Assembly: GCF_000315915.1 (NCBI RefSeq) | Contig: NC_020186.1 | Coordinates: forward strand, 2,046,001-2,110,000 | Reading direction: 5' to 3' | Source: Henningerozyma blattae CBS 6284 | Lineage: Eukaryota; Ascomycota; Saccharomycetes; Saccharomycetales; Saccharomycetaceae | DNA length: 64,000 bases | Shown here: positions 49,376 to 59,804 of the stretch, piece after piece | Numbering within the stretch: the first letter of the stretch is position 1 | Layout of the letters: each line of letters starts with the position of its first letter | Made by a program: the position numbers and the translations under genes | The notes under the pieces: model-generated | What the model saw: the letters and a program-made list of their open reading frames with translations, nothing else | What the model was told of the DNA's origin: nothing | Database searches by the model: none

Positions 49376-51074
49376 CGATATTGATTATTTGTTTTTAAAG
49401 AAAAAAACAATTGTTTATTGAAATAATTAAAAATACATATATACACTAATGAAAATTCAATTTTTTTTCTTTCGAGTTAAACATGTATGAACGACAAAAA
49501 AAAATGAATTGAACAAGACAATGCTGTTACTGCAGGGAACGACAACTGTAAAAAGCGACACTTTTTTTTATTTTTGATCATCCGAGTACCCATTGGTGTT
49601 CCTGGTACCTTTTACCTTGCTTGACTTCCAAGTTTCTTATCCCCTTCTCTCTCTATCTTCCTTACTATCATATTTATCCTGTTTTTTTTTTACCCCCTAC
49701 ACCTTTGTCACGACACGATACAATTTTTGCCCCCTCCATTGTTTTTTTTTCTTCCAATCCATATTTCTGATCTCTTCTTATTTCTATTTCTATTTTTTTT
49801 ATTTACTGTTACCCAAGCAATTGTAATGAAGTACATTTCACAACTTTACAGAAACAAGCCACACGCTTGTTGACTACAATACGCCAAGACCTGAGTAATA
49901 AGCATCATATTTTTGTCTTGTTGGCATCATCTGTACAAATGTCTTTGTCCTATATAATTCTACACTCACGAATCTTTTATAATTTTCTGCCTATCAATTT
50001 ATCTATCATTAGCATAGCATAATCTAATATATATATATATACTATAATATAATCCAATATATATGATATAATATGATATAATAAAGCCACACCCATATAT
50101 TTTTCCCTTGTATGGGTCAAACAACTAATTCTCGGAAAAACTCTCCCCCCCCCTAGAACTAGCCCTAAAATACCCTACTTAGACCCACTTCTAGCCCACT
50201 GTCAACCCTCGGAAAATCTCACGACTAACCAATCAGCAATAACCATTGTCCCGGAACAACTCGCATTCCAATTACCCAATACGTCAGCCACTCCGTCTCG
50301 TAGATCTTTCCGTATCTGGTAACCATTCAACTCGTGACCCACACGTATCTTTCTGTGACTACTTCTCTGACGTTGTCTGCCGTGCTCAGTGACTTCCGCA
50401 CAACTCGATCTGTAATTCCGCTACGGCCTAGTCTTTGCAAATTTGAGATGCCATGAGATCTGGTGGCTCTGAGAAATACTTGCAGAGAGGGGGTAATGCT
50501 GGACAGGGTAAACATAGAGTTGATATTTTCACTTGAAGACAGCGAAAATGCATCAAATCGTGATGGGCCTTGATGAATAATGTCTAATGGAGTGGGGCTA
50601 CGGCAATCAAGATGTAGGAGACATTATTAGCCATAAACAGAGATGATGTTTAATTGCTATATTACCATTTACCGATGTCTTTCGGATCCTGTGGTAATTA
50701 CACACAAAGGTAAAGAGATTTGTTCAACTTGGAAACTATTAACGAAGTGAATTAGCAAGCGACTTTTGGAAAGAAGGTAAGAAGAAGGTAAGGAAAGAAA
50801 AGAAGAAAAAATTGCAAAAAAATAAGATCGTCGTTTGAAGTGCGATGAGCATCTAGTTTGAACTTTGGTTAATTGTAATTCATACTAAATAGTGTAATAG
50901 CTTACGATTATTATTGAAGTGTGAGTGTGTGTGTATGTGTGTTTAGCAAGGTTCACAGGATATCAACTATATCTTATTAGCAAACGTACATATAAAAAAT
51001 ATAGCGCAACGCAAAGCAACGCACGATACCAATACAAGACAATTTTCTTTTTTTTTTGTTTTAAGAAGTAGACT
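49376..51074. other. long RIM11-THI3 region
   Basis: A 1.7-kb gap. The part 50130-50560 is clearly richer in GC than the surroundings, has CTAG words, and includes AGCCCTAA at 50161-50168, an exact fit to the Tbf1 site ARCCCTAA. A 62-codon ORF on the minus strand (50327-50515, starting MFTLSSITPSLQVFLRATRS) is open but unrecognised. A 10-bp inverted repeat is at 50576-50585 / 50629-50638, and a GT microsatellite at 50921-50945. The region must hold the THI3 promoter. Confidence 0.5.
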
Positions 51075-52982
51075 ATGGATTATACCCGCATGTACTCATT
51101 ACCAAATGATATTACTCTAGCAGATTATTTATTCCACAGATTGAACCAGTTTAAGATCCATACGGTGTTTGGTCTACCTGGGGAATTCAATATGCCATTA
51201 ATCGACAAATTGCTTACAATACCTGATTTGAAATGGGCTGGTAATGCTAATGAATTGAATGCTGCATATGCTGCAGATGGATATGCAAGAATCAAAGGAA
51301 TTGGTTGTTTATTGACGACGTTTGGTGTAGGAGAGTTGTCGTCGATAAATGGGATTGCAGGTTCATATGCAGAACATGTTGGAGTTTTACATATTATTGG
51401 GATGCCTCCAAGTTCCATACAGACAAGTCAATTACTTTTACATCACACACTGGGTAATGGTGATTATACAGTTTTTCATCGAATTGCCAGCGAATTGGCT
51501 TGTTATTCCACAGTTTTAAACGATACAGATTATTTAACCAAAGAGATTGATCTTTCCATTGTGAAAGCTTGGACTTTACAAAGGCCAGTTTATTTGGGAA
51601 TACCCATGAATTTCATTAGTTATCCAATAAAATCTAATTTATTGAATAAAGATTTGGATTTCACTTTAGAGTCAAATAATGAAATTTCACAAGATGATGT
51701 TATTGAATTAATTTTGAAAAATATTTATCGATGTAAAAAACCAGTTATTGTGGTGGATGCATGTGTCACACGACATAACATTGAAAAGGAAACTGAAGAA
51801 TTATTTCGAAGAACGAAATTCCCTGTGTTAGTAACGCCAATGGCAAAGGGATCTGTGGACGAAAGTTTACCGGAATTTGCAGGTGTGTTCTGTGGTTCTA
51901 TATCATCACCACAAGTTAGAGAAGTCTTGGATTCGGTAGACTTATTATTAGTCATTGGTTGTACTTTACCAGAGTTCACAACTTCAAGTTTCCATTTCTC
52001 TTATAAGAGTAAACATTGCATATTCATTTTTTCAGATTATATTAAATATCGTAATACAACTTTTGCGGATTTAAATATTAAACAATTGATTAAAAAATTA
52101 TTATTGGCTTTGGACGTTTCCAAGATTAAAAATTTTCAATTACAAGAAAATAATAATGGTAATATATATATCCCAAATATTAAATTGAATCCGACTCTTT
52201 TACTTCGACAAGAATGGGTTTGGAATCAATTGTCTCATTGGTTCCAAGATGGTGATATCATAATCACTGAGACGGGGACTACTGCCTTTGGAATAAATCA
52301 AACTAAATTCCCTCATAATGCAAGAGGTATATCACAATCACTTTGGGGGTCTACTGGTTATTCTCTGGGGGCATGTTTAGGTGCATCCTTTGCATTAAGT
52401 GAAATTAGAAAAGAACAACAAGTTATTAATAATATCACTCAAAATGTGTTTCCTTTATTTAAAGATCCTCCAAAGCACCGTGTAATTTTATTTATTGGTG
52501 ATGGTGCATTCCAATTAACTGTACAAGAATTATCAACCATAATCAGATGGGGGTTGACTCCTTATATCTTTATTATGAATAATCATGGTTATTCAGGTGA
52601 TCGTTTCTTGCATCATAGATCAGATGCAGGTTATTATGATATTCCACAATGGGATTATTTAGGTTTATTAGAAGTATTTGGTGCAAAAATATATGAATCG
52701 AAAAAAATTATCACTGTGGGGGATTTTGAAAAAATGGTTAATAATCCAAATTTCGCAATAGATAGTGTATTAAGAATGATTGAAATCGTTTTACCACCAA
52801 TGGATGTACCACAAGCTTTAATGGATAAGTGGCGTTTAGAACAAGAGGAAGAAAAAAAGAAAGTAGATCATAATCAACCAATGGATTGGGATAGTACCAC
52901 TCCAGGAAGTACAATCAGTACACAAACAGTAAATAGTACTCCTTCATCAGATGAACAAGAGACTCCTTCTCCCACACCATGA
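51075..52982 (+). CDS. THI3: Thi3, thiamine-sensing regulator of the pyruvate decarboxylase family
   Basis: A thiamine-diphosphate-dependent decarboxylase homologue that in S. cerevisiae works with Thi2 and Pdc2 to switch on thiamine genes when the cofactor is scarce. The 635-residue protein (S. cerevisiae 609) shows ANELNAAYAADGY with the cofactor Glu (E60), HH at 123-124 (LLLHHTLGNGD) and the ThDP motif from GDGAFQLT to IMNN. The Asp of Pdc1 GLPGDFN is Glu here (GLPGEFN, E37), and the Pdc1 active-site Glu after NNDGY is replaced by Asp in NNHGYSGDRFLHHR; S. cerevisiae Thi3 has the same changes. This separates it from PDC1 and ARO10. The tail (about 595-635) is Ser/Thr/Pro-rich. RPP1A nearby reproduces the YDL080C-YDL081C pair. 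Confidence 0.93.
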   Translation: MDYTRMYSLPNDITLADYLFHRLNQFKIHTVFGLPGEFNMPLIDKLLTIPDLKWAGNANELNAAYAADGYARIKGIGCLLTTFGVGELSSINGIAGSYAEHVGVLHIIGMPPSSIQTSQLLLHHTLGNGDYTVFHRIASELACYSTVLNDTDYLTKEIDLSIVKAWTLQRPVYLGIPMNFISYPIKSNLLNKDLDFTLESNNEISQDDVIELILKNIYRCKKPVIVVDACVTRHNIEKETEELFRRTKFPVLVTPMAKGSVDESLPEFAGVFCGSISSPQVREVLDSVDLLLVIGCTLPEFTTSSFHFSYKSKHCIFIFSDYIKYRNTTFADLNIKQLIKKLLLALDVSKIKNFQLQENNNGNIYIPNIKLNPTLLLRQEWVWNQLSHWFQDGDIIITETGTTAFGINQTKFPHNARGISQSLWGSTGYSLGACLGASFALSEIRKEQQVINNITQNVFPLFKDPPKHRVILFIGDGAFQLTVQELSTIIRWGLTPYIFIMNNHGYSGDRFLHHRSDAGYYDIPQWDYLGLLEVFGAKIYESKKIITVGDFEKMVNNPNFAIDSVLRMIEIVLPPMDVPQALMDKWRLEQEEEKKKVDHNQPMDWDSTTPGSTISTQTVNSTPSSDEQETPSPTP

Positions 52983-53827
52983 AAATTATATTATTACTTT
53001 ATTTCATTATTTCTGTTTTTCACATTTGCACAGAAGGAACTATACTTGTATTTTTAAAGACATTTCAAAATAGGGTGCATTACTCTTTTTTTTTCTGCAT
53101 ATTTAATGTTGTATCATATTTGCCAATATTGTACAAGATTTTTTTACTTTTAGTTTTTTGTTTTTTTTGTTTAATTTTTTTTTTTTAATTTTTTTAGCTA
53201 ATTAATGAGAATGCTCTATATACAGTTTATATTAACATGCTGTGTACATCTACTAAACTAATCATTCTTATCTATTTATAGTTTAATTATTTTAACTTTT
53301 CAATTAATTTATGACATAGCCGGGTAACATCAAATCTTATGCCCGGAATTGTCTATTATATTATGACTACGGCAAAAGGGAATATGCACAACTAAAATAG
53401 GGATGTGGAGTAGGGAAATTCTCTCGTACATTATCTATGCCAGCAAGTTCGCTAAGAAGGGATATTTGCTAAGTGGGAAAACTCTAATATATTTGAAATA
53501 CGATTTTATCTTATAAAAGTTATAAACTAATTTTATTCTATACTTGTTAGAACCTTTAGAAAAAATAAAATAAAAAATTATTAATATTATTCAAGTGTTT
53601 AATTCAAAAAATAAAAAATAATATACGAATATTTTATCTCGATAATAGCTGTAGATATATTCCATATTAAGATTCATATTCATACCATAACATTTAATTT
53701 CAATTTTATTGGTTATTTGCAGATTATTCCAACTCATAAAAAATTAATAAAACATATTAGCATACTTATATATATTTTAGAGGAAAAAATTTTGAAAAAA
53801 AGAAAAAAGAAATTTTAAATTATAAAA
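52983..53827. other. THI3-SIP5 intergenic region
   Basis: About 845 bp, very T-rich at 53080-53200, then AT-rich. A hydrophobic ORF overlapping the THI3 stop is a product of T-runs. No element was recognised. Confidence 0.6.
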
Positions 53828-55411
53828 ATGGGTAACGTTCCAACAAAATTCGAACAAAATTCTATGATTGGAGAGGAACAATCTAATACACCTCATGGAA
53901 GAAAGAAAAGTTCCTCAGTAAGTGTTGTAACCAGCAGATCTGGAAATGATTTCAAAAGAAATAGATCGTCCTCCATTGCGGCTACCCTATTGGGTTCACA
54001 TCAATCAAGAGCAAGAGCCCAATCAACTTCTGTCACTCATTCTTCAAGACGAAAGAAGAGATCTACTAGAGAAAGAGAGCGTTCCAAGGAAAATCATGGT
54101 ATGCAACTGGTGATCAAATACGACGAAAGTGTAGATGGCGGGTATTTAGCTCCATTTGGTTGTTATAGTTTTGAAAAATTAGATTATGATGATCGTGTTG
54201 TAAAAGAGTTGATTATTAAAAGAAGACTGGCTCCATTTTATACTCCTTTAGAAGATTTTGATCCTACATGGACAGATATGGAAATTGTTAAAATTGTTGA
54301 TGGGTTACCGCTGCATGCATCCTTTGATGAACATTTGGAAGAATATGAAGATATTCCAATTGGTAATCTTAAAAAATCCGATTTCGAAGAGTTGATAGAT
54401 TCAAGTTTGAGCAAGAAGGAAAGGCGTAGATTACGTTACAAGATATTCAAAGCCAGACTTTATAGAAAGAGGATTATATGGCAGGATAGAGAAAATGAAA
54501 AATATTTGGAAAAGAAAATTGAAGATCAGGGGAAGTCTAAGGAGTCTCCAGGTAAAAATTTATTTTTGCCAAGTGATGATTTAAAAAAAGTCATGTATAA
54601 AAATGGTACTGAATGTCCAATTTGTTTCTTATATTTCCCACAACCAATGAATCATTCTAAATGTTGTAATCAGCCTATTTGTACTGAATGTTTTGTTCAA
54701 ATAAAAAGAGCTCGTCCACATTTCCCTCACGATGAAGCTGATCCAAATGAGGCAGTTGAAAATGAAGCTGAAAAGGATCCACATTTATTAATTTCAGAGC
54801 CTGCAAGCTGTCCATATTGTGCAAGTCCAAATTTTACAATTACTTATACACCGCCACAAGAAATTAGAACAGGTATTGGTGGTATTCAGCCTGCATTATT
54901 TGATATTGTAAAAATGGAAAATCATGAATATTCAGAAATACTAAAGAAAAAGAAAAGTCTAAATATGAATAATTCAGGTTCTGCTAGTATTATTAATGAT
55001 GGCCCATCAATCATCACATCTGATGATATTCGTCCAGATTGGGAACATAAATTACAAAAGGAAAGAAAAAGATTAGAAAAGCGTTCTGATAATGCAAATG
55101 CAATTCATTTAAGTAATCAATTGATTGATTCAGATCATTTCTTAAGAAGAGATTCTCAAACAGGTTACGAATCAAGTCCAACTCCAACTTTAAGTCCAAC
55201 TTCTCCAAACTGTAGTAGTGATTATGAAAATGATATGGTAGAAAGAGCCATTAGATTAAGTTTGGAAGAAGAACAGAAAGTTTCAAAAAAAGATAGAGTG
55301 AAAAAAAGAGATTCCAAGAGAGATTTAGGTATTACCACTACAACTACATCTTCATCATCTGCCAATAATAAGTCTCCTCAAAGGATTCCTAAAATGCGAA
55401 CTGTTTTATGA
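53828..55411 (+). CDS. SIP5: Sip5-like protein, Snf1/Glc7-interacting
   Basis: S. cerevisiae Sip5 (489 aa) binds the Reg1/Glc7 phosphatase and Snf1 kinase; its molecular job is unclear. The 527-residue protein has a Gly2 myristoylation-type start (MGNVPTKFEQ), a basic Ser-rich region, the conserved core DGGYLAPFGCYSFEKLDYDD with FYTPLEDFDPTW and DGLPLHASFDEHLEEYEDIP, and a RING-like Cys cluster ECPICFLYFPQPMNHSKCCN followed by QPICTECFVQIKR and CPYC. Near the end a UIM-like helix (MVERAIRLSLEEEQ) is seen, and the tail is basic and Ser-rich. It follows RIM11 in S. cerevisiae (YMR139W-YMR140W); here THI3 is interleaved. Confidence 0.95.
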   Translation: MGNVPTKFEQNSMIGEEQSNTPHGRKKSSSVSVVTSRSGNDFKRNRSSSIAATLLGSHQSRARAQSTSVTHSSRRKKRSTRERERSKENHGMQLVIKYDESVDGGYLAPFGCYSFEKLDYDDRVVKELIIKRRLAPFYTPLEDFDPTWTDMEIVKIVDGLPLHASFDEHLEEYEDIPIGNLKKSDFEELIDSSLSKKERRRLRYKIFKARLYRKRIIWQDRENEKYLEKKIEDQGKSKESPGKNLFLPSDDLKKVMYKNGTECPICFLYFPQPMNHSKCCNQPICTECFVQIKRARPHFPHDEADPNEAVENEAEKDPHLLISEPASCPYCASPNFTITYTPPQEIRTGIGGIQPALFDIVKMENHEYSEILKKKKSLNMNNSGSASIINDGPSIITSDDIRPDWEHKLQKERKRLEKRSDNANAIHLSNQLIDSDHFLRRDSQTGYESSPTPTLSPTSPNCSSDYENDMVERAIRLSLEEEQKVSKKDRVKKRDSKRDLGITTTTTSSSSANNKSPQRIPKMRTVL

Positions 55412-56362
55412 TGAGTAAACAGATTTTTTTTTTGTCATGCATATGTACTAATGTTCTTCTAATAATGAAATTATGATAAAAAGTTTTTTTTTTTAATATA
55501 ATAAGAAGGATTTATTTTATTTCGAAGTATCTACTTGTATTGTTTTTGATAAATTGTATAATCACTATGCTTTTTCCCTTCCTAGATAACGACATAATAA
55601 TAAATTCTAAAATTATGCTAGAGAAATTTGGATACCTATGACATGTCACTACAAATTGCAATGTTATATATATACTCCGTTTCAAACTAGAAGTTTGTGA
55701 GATAGTGAGACAAATCTAAAAGAGTTTTTGTCTTACTAAAATGTAAAACTACAGATTTTAATCCACATGATTAATGATCATTTTAATACTCTATCAATTA
55801 ATCTACAATAACTTGTCCTCACCGATATTTTATATAATTTTTTCTTGCATAATATCTAAAAATATTTAGATGACATCTAAAGCAATTTGTAGGTTTTTTA
55901 TAATTAAGGTTTAATTAAGATGTTCCCTTACAATATCAATTATTAGATTTATTATATGATAGTTAACAGAAAAGGAAATAATTCTCTAATGTGGATCAAT
56001 TAGGATGTATCCTCAAAAAGGTATCTTTTTTTTATTTATTCTGTGAATTTTCAAGAATGTAACTCATTTAATACGAAATCGTATTAGATGACCACGCAAC
56101 TTTTATTTTTTTTTTTTTATTAAGAAAATTTTTCAAAAAAAACTTCGCGTGGAAGGAGAGAAGAGTCGTCTGCAAAATTATCTTTCATCTAACAAAGTAT
56201 TTCAAGTCAATTTAATTAGTAAAATCGTGTATGTGACCTCTCTTTAATACATTTCATTTATTTATAAATTTTTTTTAACATATAACCAAGGTTATAGTCT
56301 GCTTTTAAATTTAGCTTAAATTGATTATCTCACCACCCCAACAAGCAATTAATTAAATAGAA
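55412..56362. other. SIP5-RPP1A intergenic region
   Basis: About 950 bp, AT-rich, with a long T-run near 56105-56120 followed by a short GC-richer patch (56145-56170) that could hold control sites for RPP1A. No exact Rap1 site was found. Confidence 0.55.
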
Positions 56363-56680
56363 ATGTCTACTGAATCCGCTTTAGCTTACGCTGCTTTGAT
56401 TTTAGCCGACTCTGAAGTCGAAATCTCTGCTGACAACTTAATGGCTTTAACTGCTGCTGCTAACGTTCCAGTTGAAGGTATCTGGGCTGATATCTTTGCC
56501 AAGGCTTTGGAAGGTCAAGACTTAAAGGACTTGTTGGTTAACTTCAGTGCTGGTGCTGCTGCTCCAGCTGGTGCTGTCGGTGCTGCTGAAGGTGCCGCTG
56601 GTGCTGAAGCTGAAGAAGAAAAGGAAGAAGAAGCCAAGGAAGAATCCGATGATGACATGGGTTTCGGTTTATTCGACTAA
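56363..56680 (+). CDS. RPP1A: Ribosomal stalk protein P1
   Basis: An acidic phosphoprotein of the large-subunit stalk that pairs with P2 and recruits elongation factors. The 105-residue protein begins [20 protein letters not shown], has an Ala/Gly hinge (65-80), and ends with the invariant [13 protein letters not shown] tail. It matches Rpp1a (YDL081C, 106 aa) better than Rpp1b by its [13 protein letters not shown] and [10 protein letters not shown] segments. Codon use is strongly biased to preferred yeast codons, as expected for a ribosomal gene. THI3 and RPL13 nearby reproduce the YDL080C-082W order. Confidence 0.97.
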   Translation: MSTESALAYAALILADSEVEISADNLMALTAAANVPVEGIWADIFAKALEGQDLKDLLVNFSAGAAAPAGAVGAAEGAAGAEAEEEKEEEAKEESDDDMGFGLFD

Positions 56681-57255
56681 GATGTTTAATTATAAAAGAA
56701 TTTATCTCGATATTTAATAATATTATCATCAATAATCATTATATAAAGAATTTTTTGTAGCTTATTTACTTTACTAATTTAACATTATTTCTTCATTCTA
56801 TATTTAAAAGGGTTGCTTTTAAGTTCCAATTTTATTGGTAGTTTTATATATATATGTTTGGTGTTTTAAATCAATTTTCAAAATGGGCGGTTAATTTAAA
56901 TATTTTTTTCATGAAATTGTTTCTCTAAGAACAAAATATTAAACCAATCTTGAATTGAAAAAAAAGTAAAACTCAAGGTGTCCGCATCTATTATAGTGTT
57001 ACAAGTCAGTTATAGCTTAATATTATAAATTTCGTAATAATATTGTTATCTTGGTAATAATTTGATAGTTATAAAATAAATATTCTAACTAAATGAAAAT
57101 GTAAAAGCTATAGACCTATACAATGAAATACTAATATTTAATTAATAATAAATTTTGATATTTTTTAAAATGTTATGAAAATTGAAAGTAAAGTTAAAAA
57201 AGGAATAATGATATAATTAATAATATACTAGTCGAATTAAAATAATTAGTTAAAT
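56681..57255. other. RPP1A-RPL13 convergent region
   Basis: About 575 bp, AT-rich, carrying both 3' ends. No gene was recognised. Confidence 0.6.
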
Positions 57256-58097
57256 CTATTTCTTCTTTTCAGCTTCAGCTTCAGCCTTTTCTCTAGCTCT
57301 CTTTTCTCTGATACCCTTGTATTTCTTTTCAGATCTAGCTTCTCTTAAAGTTCTGTAAGCAGAAACACCGTTGTCTTCGACAGCTCTTGGCTTAACGTCT
57401 TCAACTGGTTGTTCAATTGGGAAAGAAGCAGAAGCAGATAAGACTTGTTCAGTTTCTGGAGCCTTACCGTTTCTTGGGAAGATAATGATCTTAGATAAGT
57501 ATTCCTTTAATCTTTGGACATTAGCATCGAAGATGGCTTGGTTTGTGTTTTGACGTCTGTGGTCAACAGCAATACCAATAGTTCTGGCGTAAGCAGCAGT
57601 TAAACCAGCAGCCTTAATTTCAGCTAAGGAGAAACCTCTACCGGCTCTGACCTTTCTGTTGTATTTAACAGTTGGGGCTCTGACAACTGGTCTTAATAAG
57701 TCCAATGGTCTTGGAGCAATCTTGGCAGCTTTAGCAGCTCTGGCATCACGTCTAGAGCCCTTCTTACCGGCTTGGTCGAAGTGAACTCTGACACGTTCTT
57801 GCCAGGCCTTTCTGAAGTGGTTCTTCAATAATGGTAAATTCTTGGAGATAGCTGTTCAAATATTAGTTGTATCATTTTAAGGATGATAACGATAAATTGT
57901 TAGTAAATTAAAGTTCCTTAATCATCATAATTCTGCTATTCGGATGGTTATATGACTTGATTGTATTAAGTTTATATGTATCTATTTTTTTTCTTTCATT
58001 CTTTTTTCCCAATTATAAATTTCATCTTAACATCAATCATTCTTATATTAACCAAATCATCATAATTTCAAATGTATCGTTTATAGTACATACCCAT
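57256..58097 (-). CDS. RPL13: Ribosomal protein eL13 (Rpl13), one intron
   Basis: A large-subunit ribosomal protein. It is spliced: exon 1 is only four bases (ATGG, 58094-58097), the intron is 57852-58093 (242 nt) with 5' site GTATGT, branch point TACTAAC (57899-57905 on the minus strand) and 3' site ending AACAG, and exon 2 is 57256-57851. The product has 199 residues ([18 protein letters not shown] to [10 protein letters not shown]), as in S. cerevisiae Rpl13A/B. The intron position directly after ATGG equals that of the S. cerevisiae genes. Divergent from RPS16. A single copy is in this window; S. cerevisiae has YDL082W and YMR142C. Confidence 0.97.
57852..58093 (-). other. RPL13 spliceosomal intron
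   Basis: Canonical yeast signals: GTATGT at the 5' end, TACTAAC about 47 nt before the 3' end, and AACAG. No snoRNA-like box pair was noticed inside. Confidence 0.93.
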
Positions 58098-59037
58098 TGT
58101 TACTTGTTTCTACTACGCTTTTTCAAACTCAACTCAATATATCAAAAACATACACACGCTATTTTAATATATTAACTTCAAAAATGGCTGATTTTTCGAT
58201 AATAATCTCTAAGTGTAAAATTCAATACGGCCATCACCCATTACGACTCTGTTACACTCGTCATGCCTTACCAGGTCTCTGTCCTCCTGTTTCTTACTCT
58301 CCTCCTGAATCTCATTATTTGCAAAGCGTCTAGTCCCTAGTGGAATACTAGTTAAAGTCTAGACGCTCTCAACAGAGACTCTCTCTAGTGAAAGGAATTT
58401 TCAAAGTCTAGGCAGAAATCGCTTCGATTGGCTAGACAAAAACCCGAACCGAATTTCTATCTGAAAATAATTGTGGGTGTCCGGAGGGACAGTCATCTAA
58501 ATATTTGATTTTCATCCCGCAAAACCTGCACACCCCGATGAAACTTTTTTTTGGCCTTTCATTTTTTTCAATTGATTTTTGATATTTCACAAGCCGAAGT
58601 TGCGTCGGTAGAAAAAAAAGAAGAATGCTACAGGAGGAATTCAGTTTTTCAAGATATCTCTAGGCTAGGACACTAAGTAATTCACTGGACAAGTAGAATA
58701 TCCCCTCTAGAGAAAATTCATGGTGGACAGCTAGTGGTAGCTTTTGTCTGTAATCATACGATATTCTTGGATATTGTAGAAGGAGCCCATTCTGGTCTAG
58801 ACAGAGGAGTGAATACCTCTAGACAGAATAGTCGTCGTTGTTGTAATTACTGTCATGGCCAATATCTTCGTTAGGAGGGGTTTTGCCCTCCGAGATGGCG
58901 GAAAGTGGTGAAATTTCTGTAAGACAGGGTCACCCGACATAATGGTGAAATAGTTGTATTTTAAAAGTATATACTAAATATAAGAACTTTTTGTTTGGTG
59001 TATTGCGACGTAATAAACAAGAGAACTAATCGCTAAC
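58098..59037. promoter_or_regulatory. RPL13-RPS16 divergent promoter, CTAG-rich with TAGRCAGA elements
   Basis: This 940-bp region has thirteen CTAG words between 58325 and 58830, where about two are expected. TAGGCAGA at 58409-58416 is an exact reverse match of TCTGCCTA, the IFHL element described for Fhl1/Ifh1 control of yeast ribosomal genes. TAGACAGA at 58798-58805 and 58820-58827 are one-base variants. AGCGTCTAG (58325-58333) and CTAGACGCT (58359-58367) form a 9-bp inverted repeat, and GGAGGG/CCCTCC (58874-58891) a perfect hairpin. No perfect Rap1 site is seen; ACACCCCGAT near 58530 is only partial. Confidence 0.7.
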
Positions 59038-59804
59038 ATGTCTGCTGTCCCAAGTGTCCAAGTATGTTTAAATTTGAGAGGAGAAACTATTGCAGAAATT
59101 GAGCATTTGAACGAAAGAAGAACTTATAAGCCCTAACCATGGTTTTGAAGAGTTCGAGTGATCGAAACGTCATTGAAAAGACATAATGACCTACATTTGG
59201 AAGTCCAGAATGCCGAATAATGAAAGAACAATGATTTAAGGGCCAAGATATAAGGTCTCTCTTTAAGTAATTCCAAAGGATCAATTTTCTGTGTTATAGT
59301 GATAGTTATAAATAATAATCTGATAACAATATTTTACTAACAAGATAATTATATTAAAAATTTAATTTTTTAATTGATTTTATTACTTCTAATTAGACTT
59401 TCGGTAAGAAGAAGTCTGCCACTGCCGTTGCCCACGTTAAGGCCGGTAAAGGTTTGATTAAGGTTAATGGTTCTCCAATCACTTTGGTTGAACCAGAAAT
59501 CTTGAGATTCAAGGTTTACGAACCATTATTAATTGTCGGTTTAGACAAATTCGCCAACGTCGATGTCAGAGTTAGAGTCACTGGTGGTGGTCATGTCTCT
59601 CAAGTTTATGCTATTAGACAAGCTATTGCCAAGGGTTTAGTTGCTTACCATCAAAAATACGTTGATGAACAATCCAAGAACGAATTGAAGAAAGCTTTCA
59701 CCTCTTACGACAGAACCTTGTTGATTGCTGATTCTAGAAGACCAGAACCAAAGAAATTCGGTGGTAAAGGTGCTAGATCTAAGTTCCAAAAGTCTTACCG
59801 TTAA
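59038..59804 (+). CDS. RPS16: Ribosomal protein uS9 (Rps16), one intron
   Basis: A small-subunit ribosomal protein whose C-terminal tail touches P-site tRNA. Exon 1 is 59038-59061 (MSAVPSVQ), the intron 59062-59396 (335 nt; GTATGT, TACTAAC at 59335-59341, AATTAG) and exon 2 59397-59804. The product has 143 residues, ending RSKFQKSYR, nearly identical to S. cerevisiae Rps16 ([20 protein letters not shown]). Intron position agrees with the S. cerevisiae genes YMR143W and YDL083C. Codon use is strongly biased toward preferred codons. Confidence 0.98.
59062..59396 (+). other. RPS16 spliceosomal intron
   Basis: GTATGT start, TACTAAC branch point and AG end are exact. No nested RNA gene was recognised. 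Confidence 0.95.

Noticed and set aside
50327..50515. 62-codon ORF upstream of THI3 as a gene
   Set aside because: Starts with ATG but has no recognised homologue or domain and ends in promoter DNA; kept only as a note.
52979..53188. 69-codon ORF overlapping the THI3 stop
   Set aside because: Although it looks like a signal peptide, it is a product of T-runs and is shared with no known gene.
57852..59396. snoRNA inside the RPL13 or RPS16 introns
   Set aside because: No paired C/D or H/ACA boxes were found.
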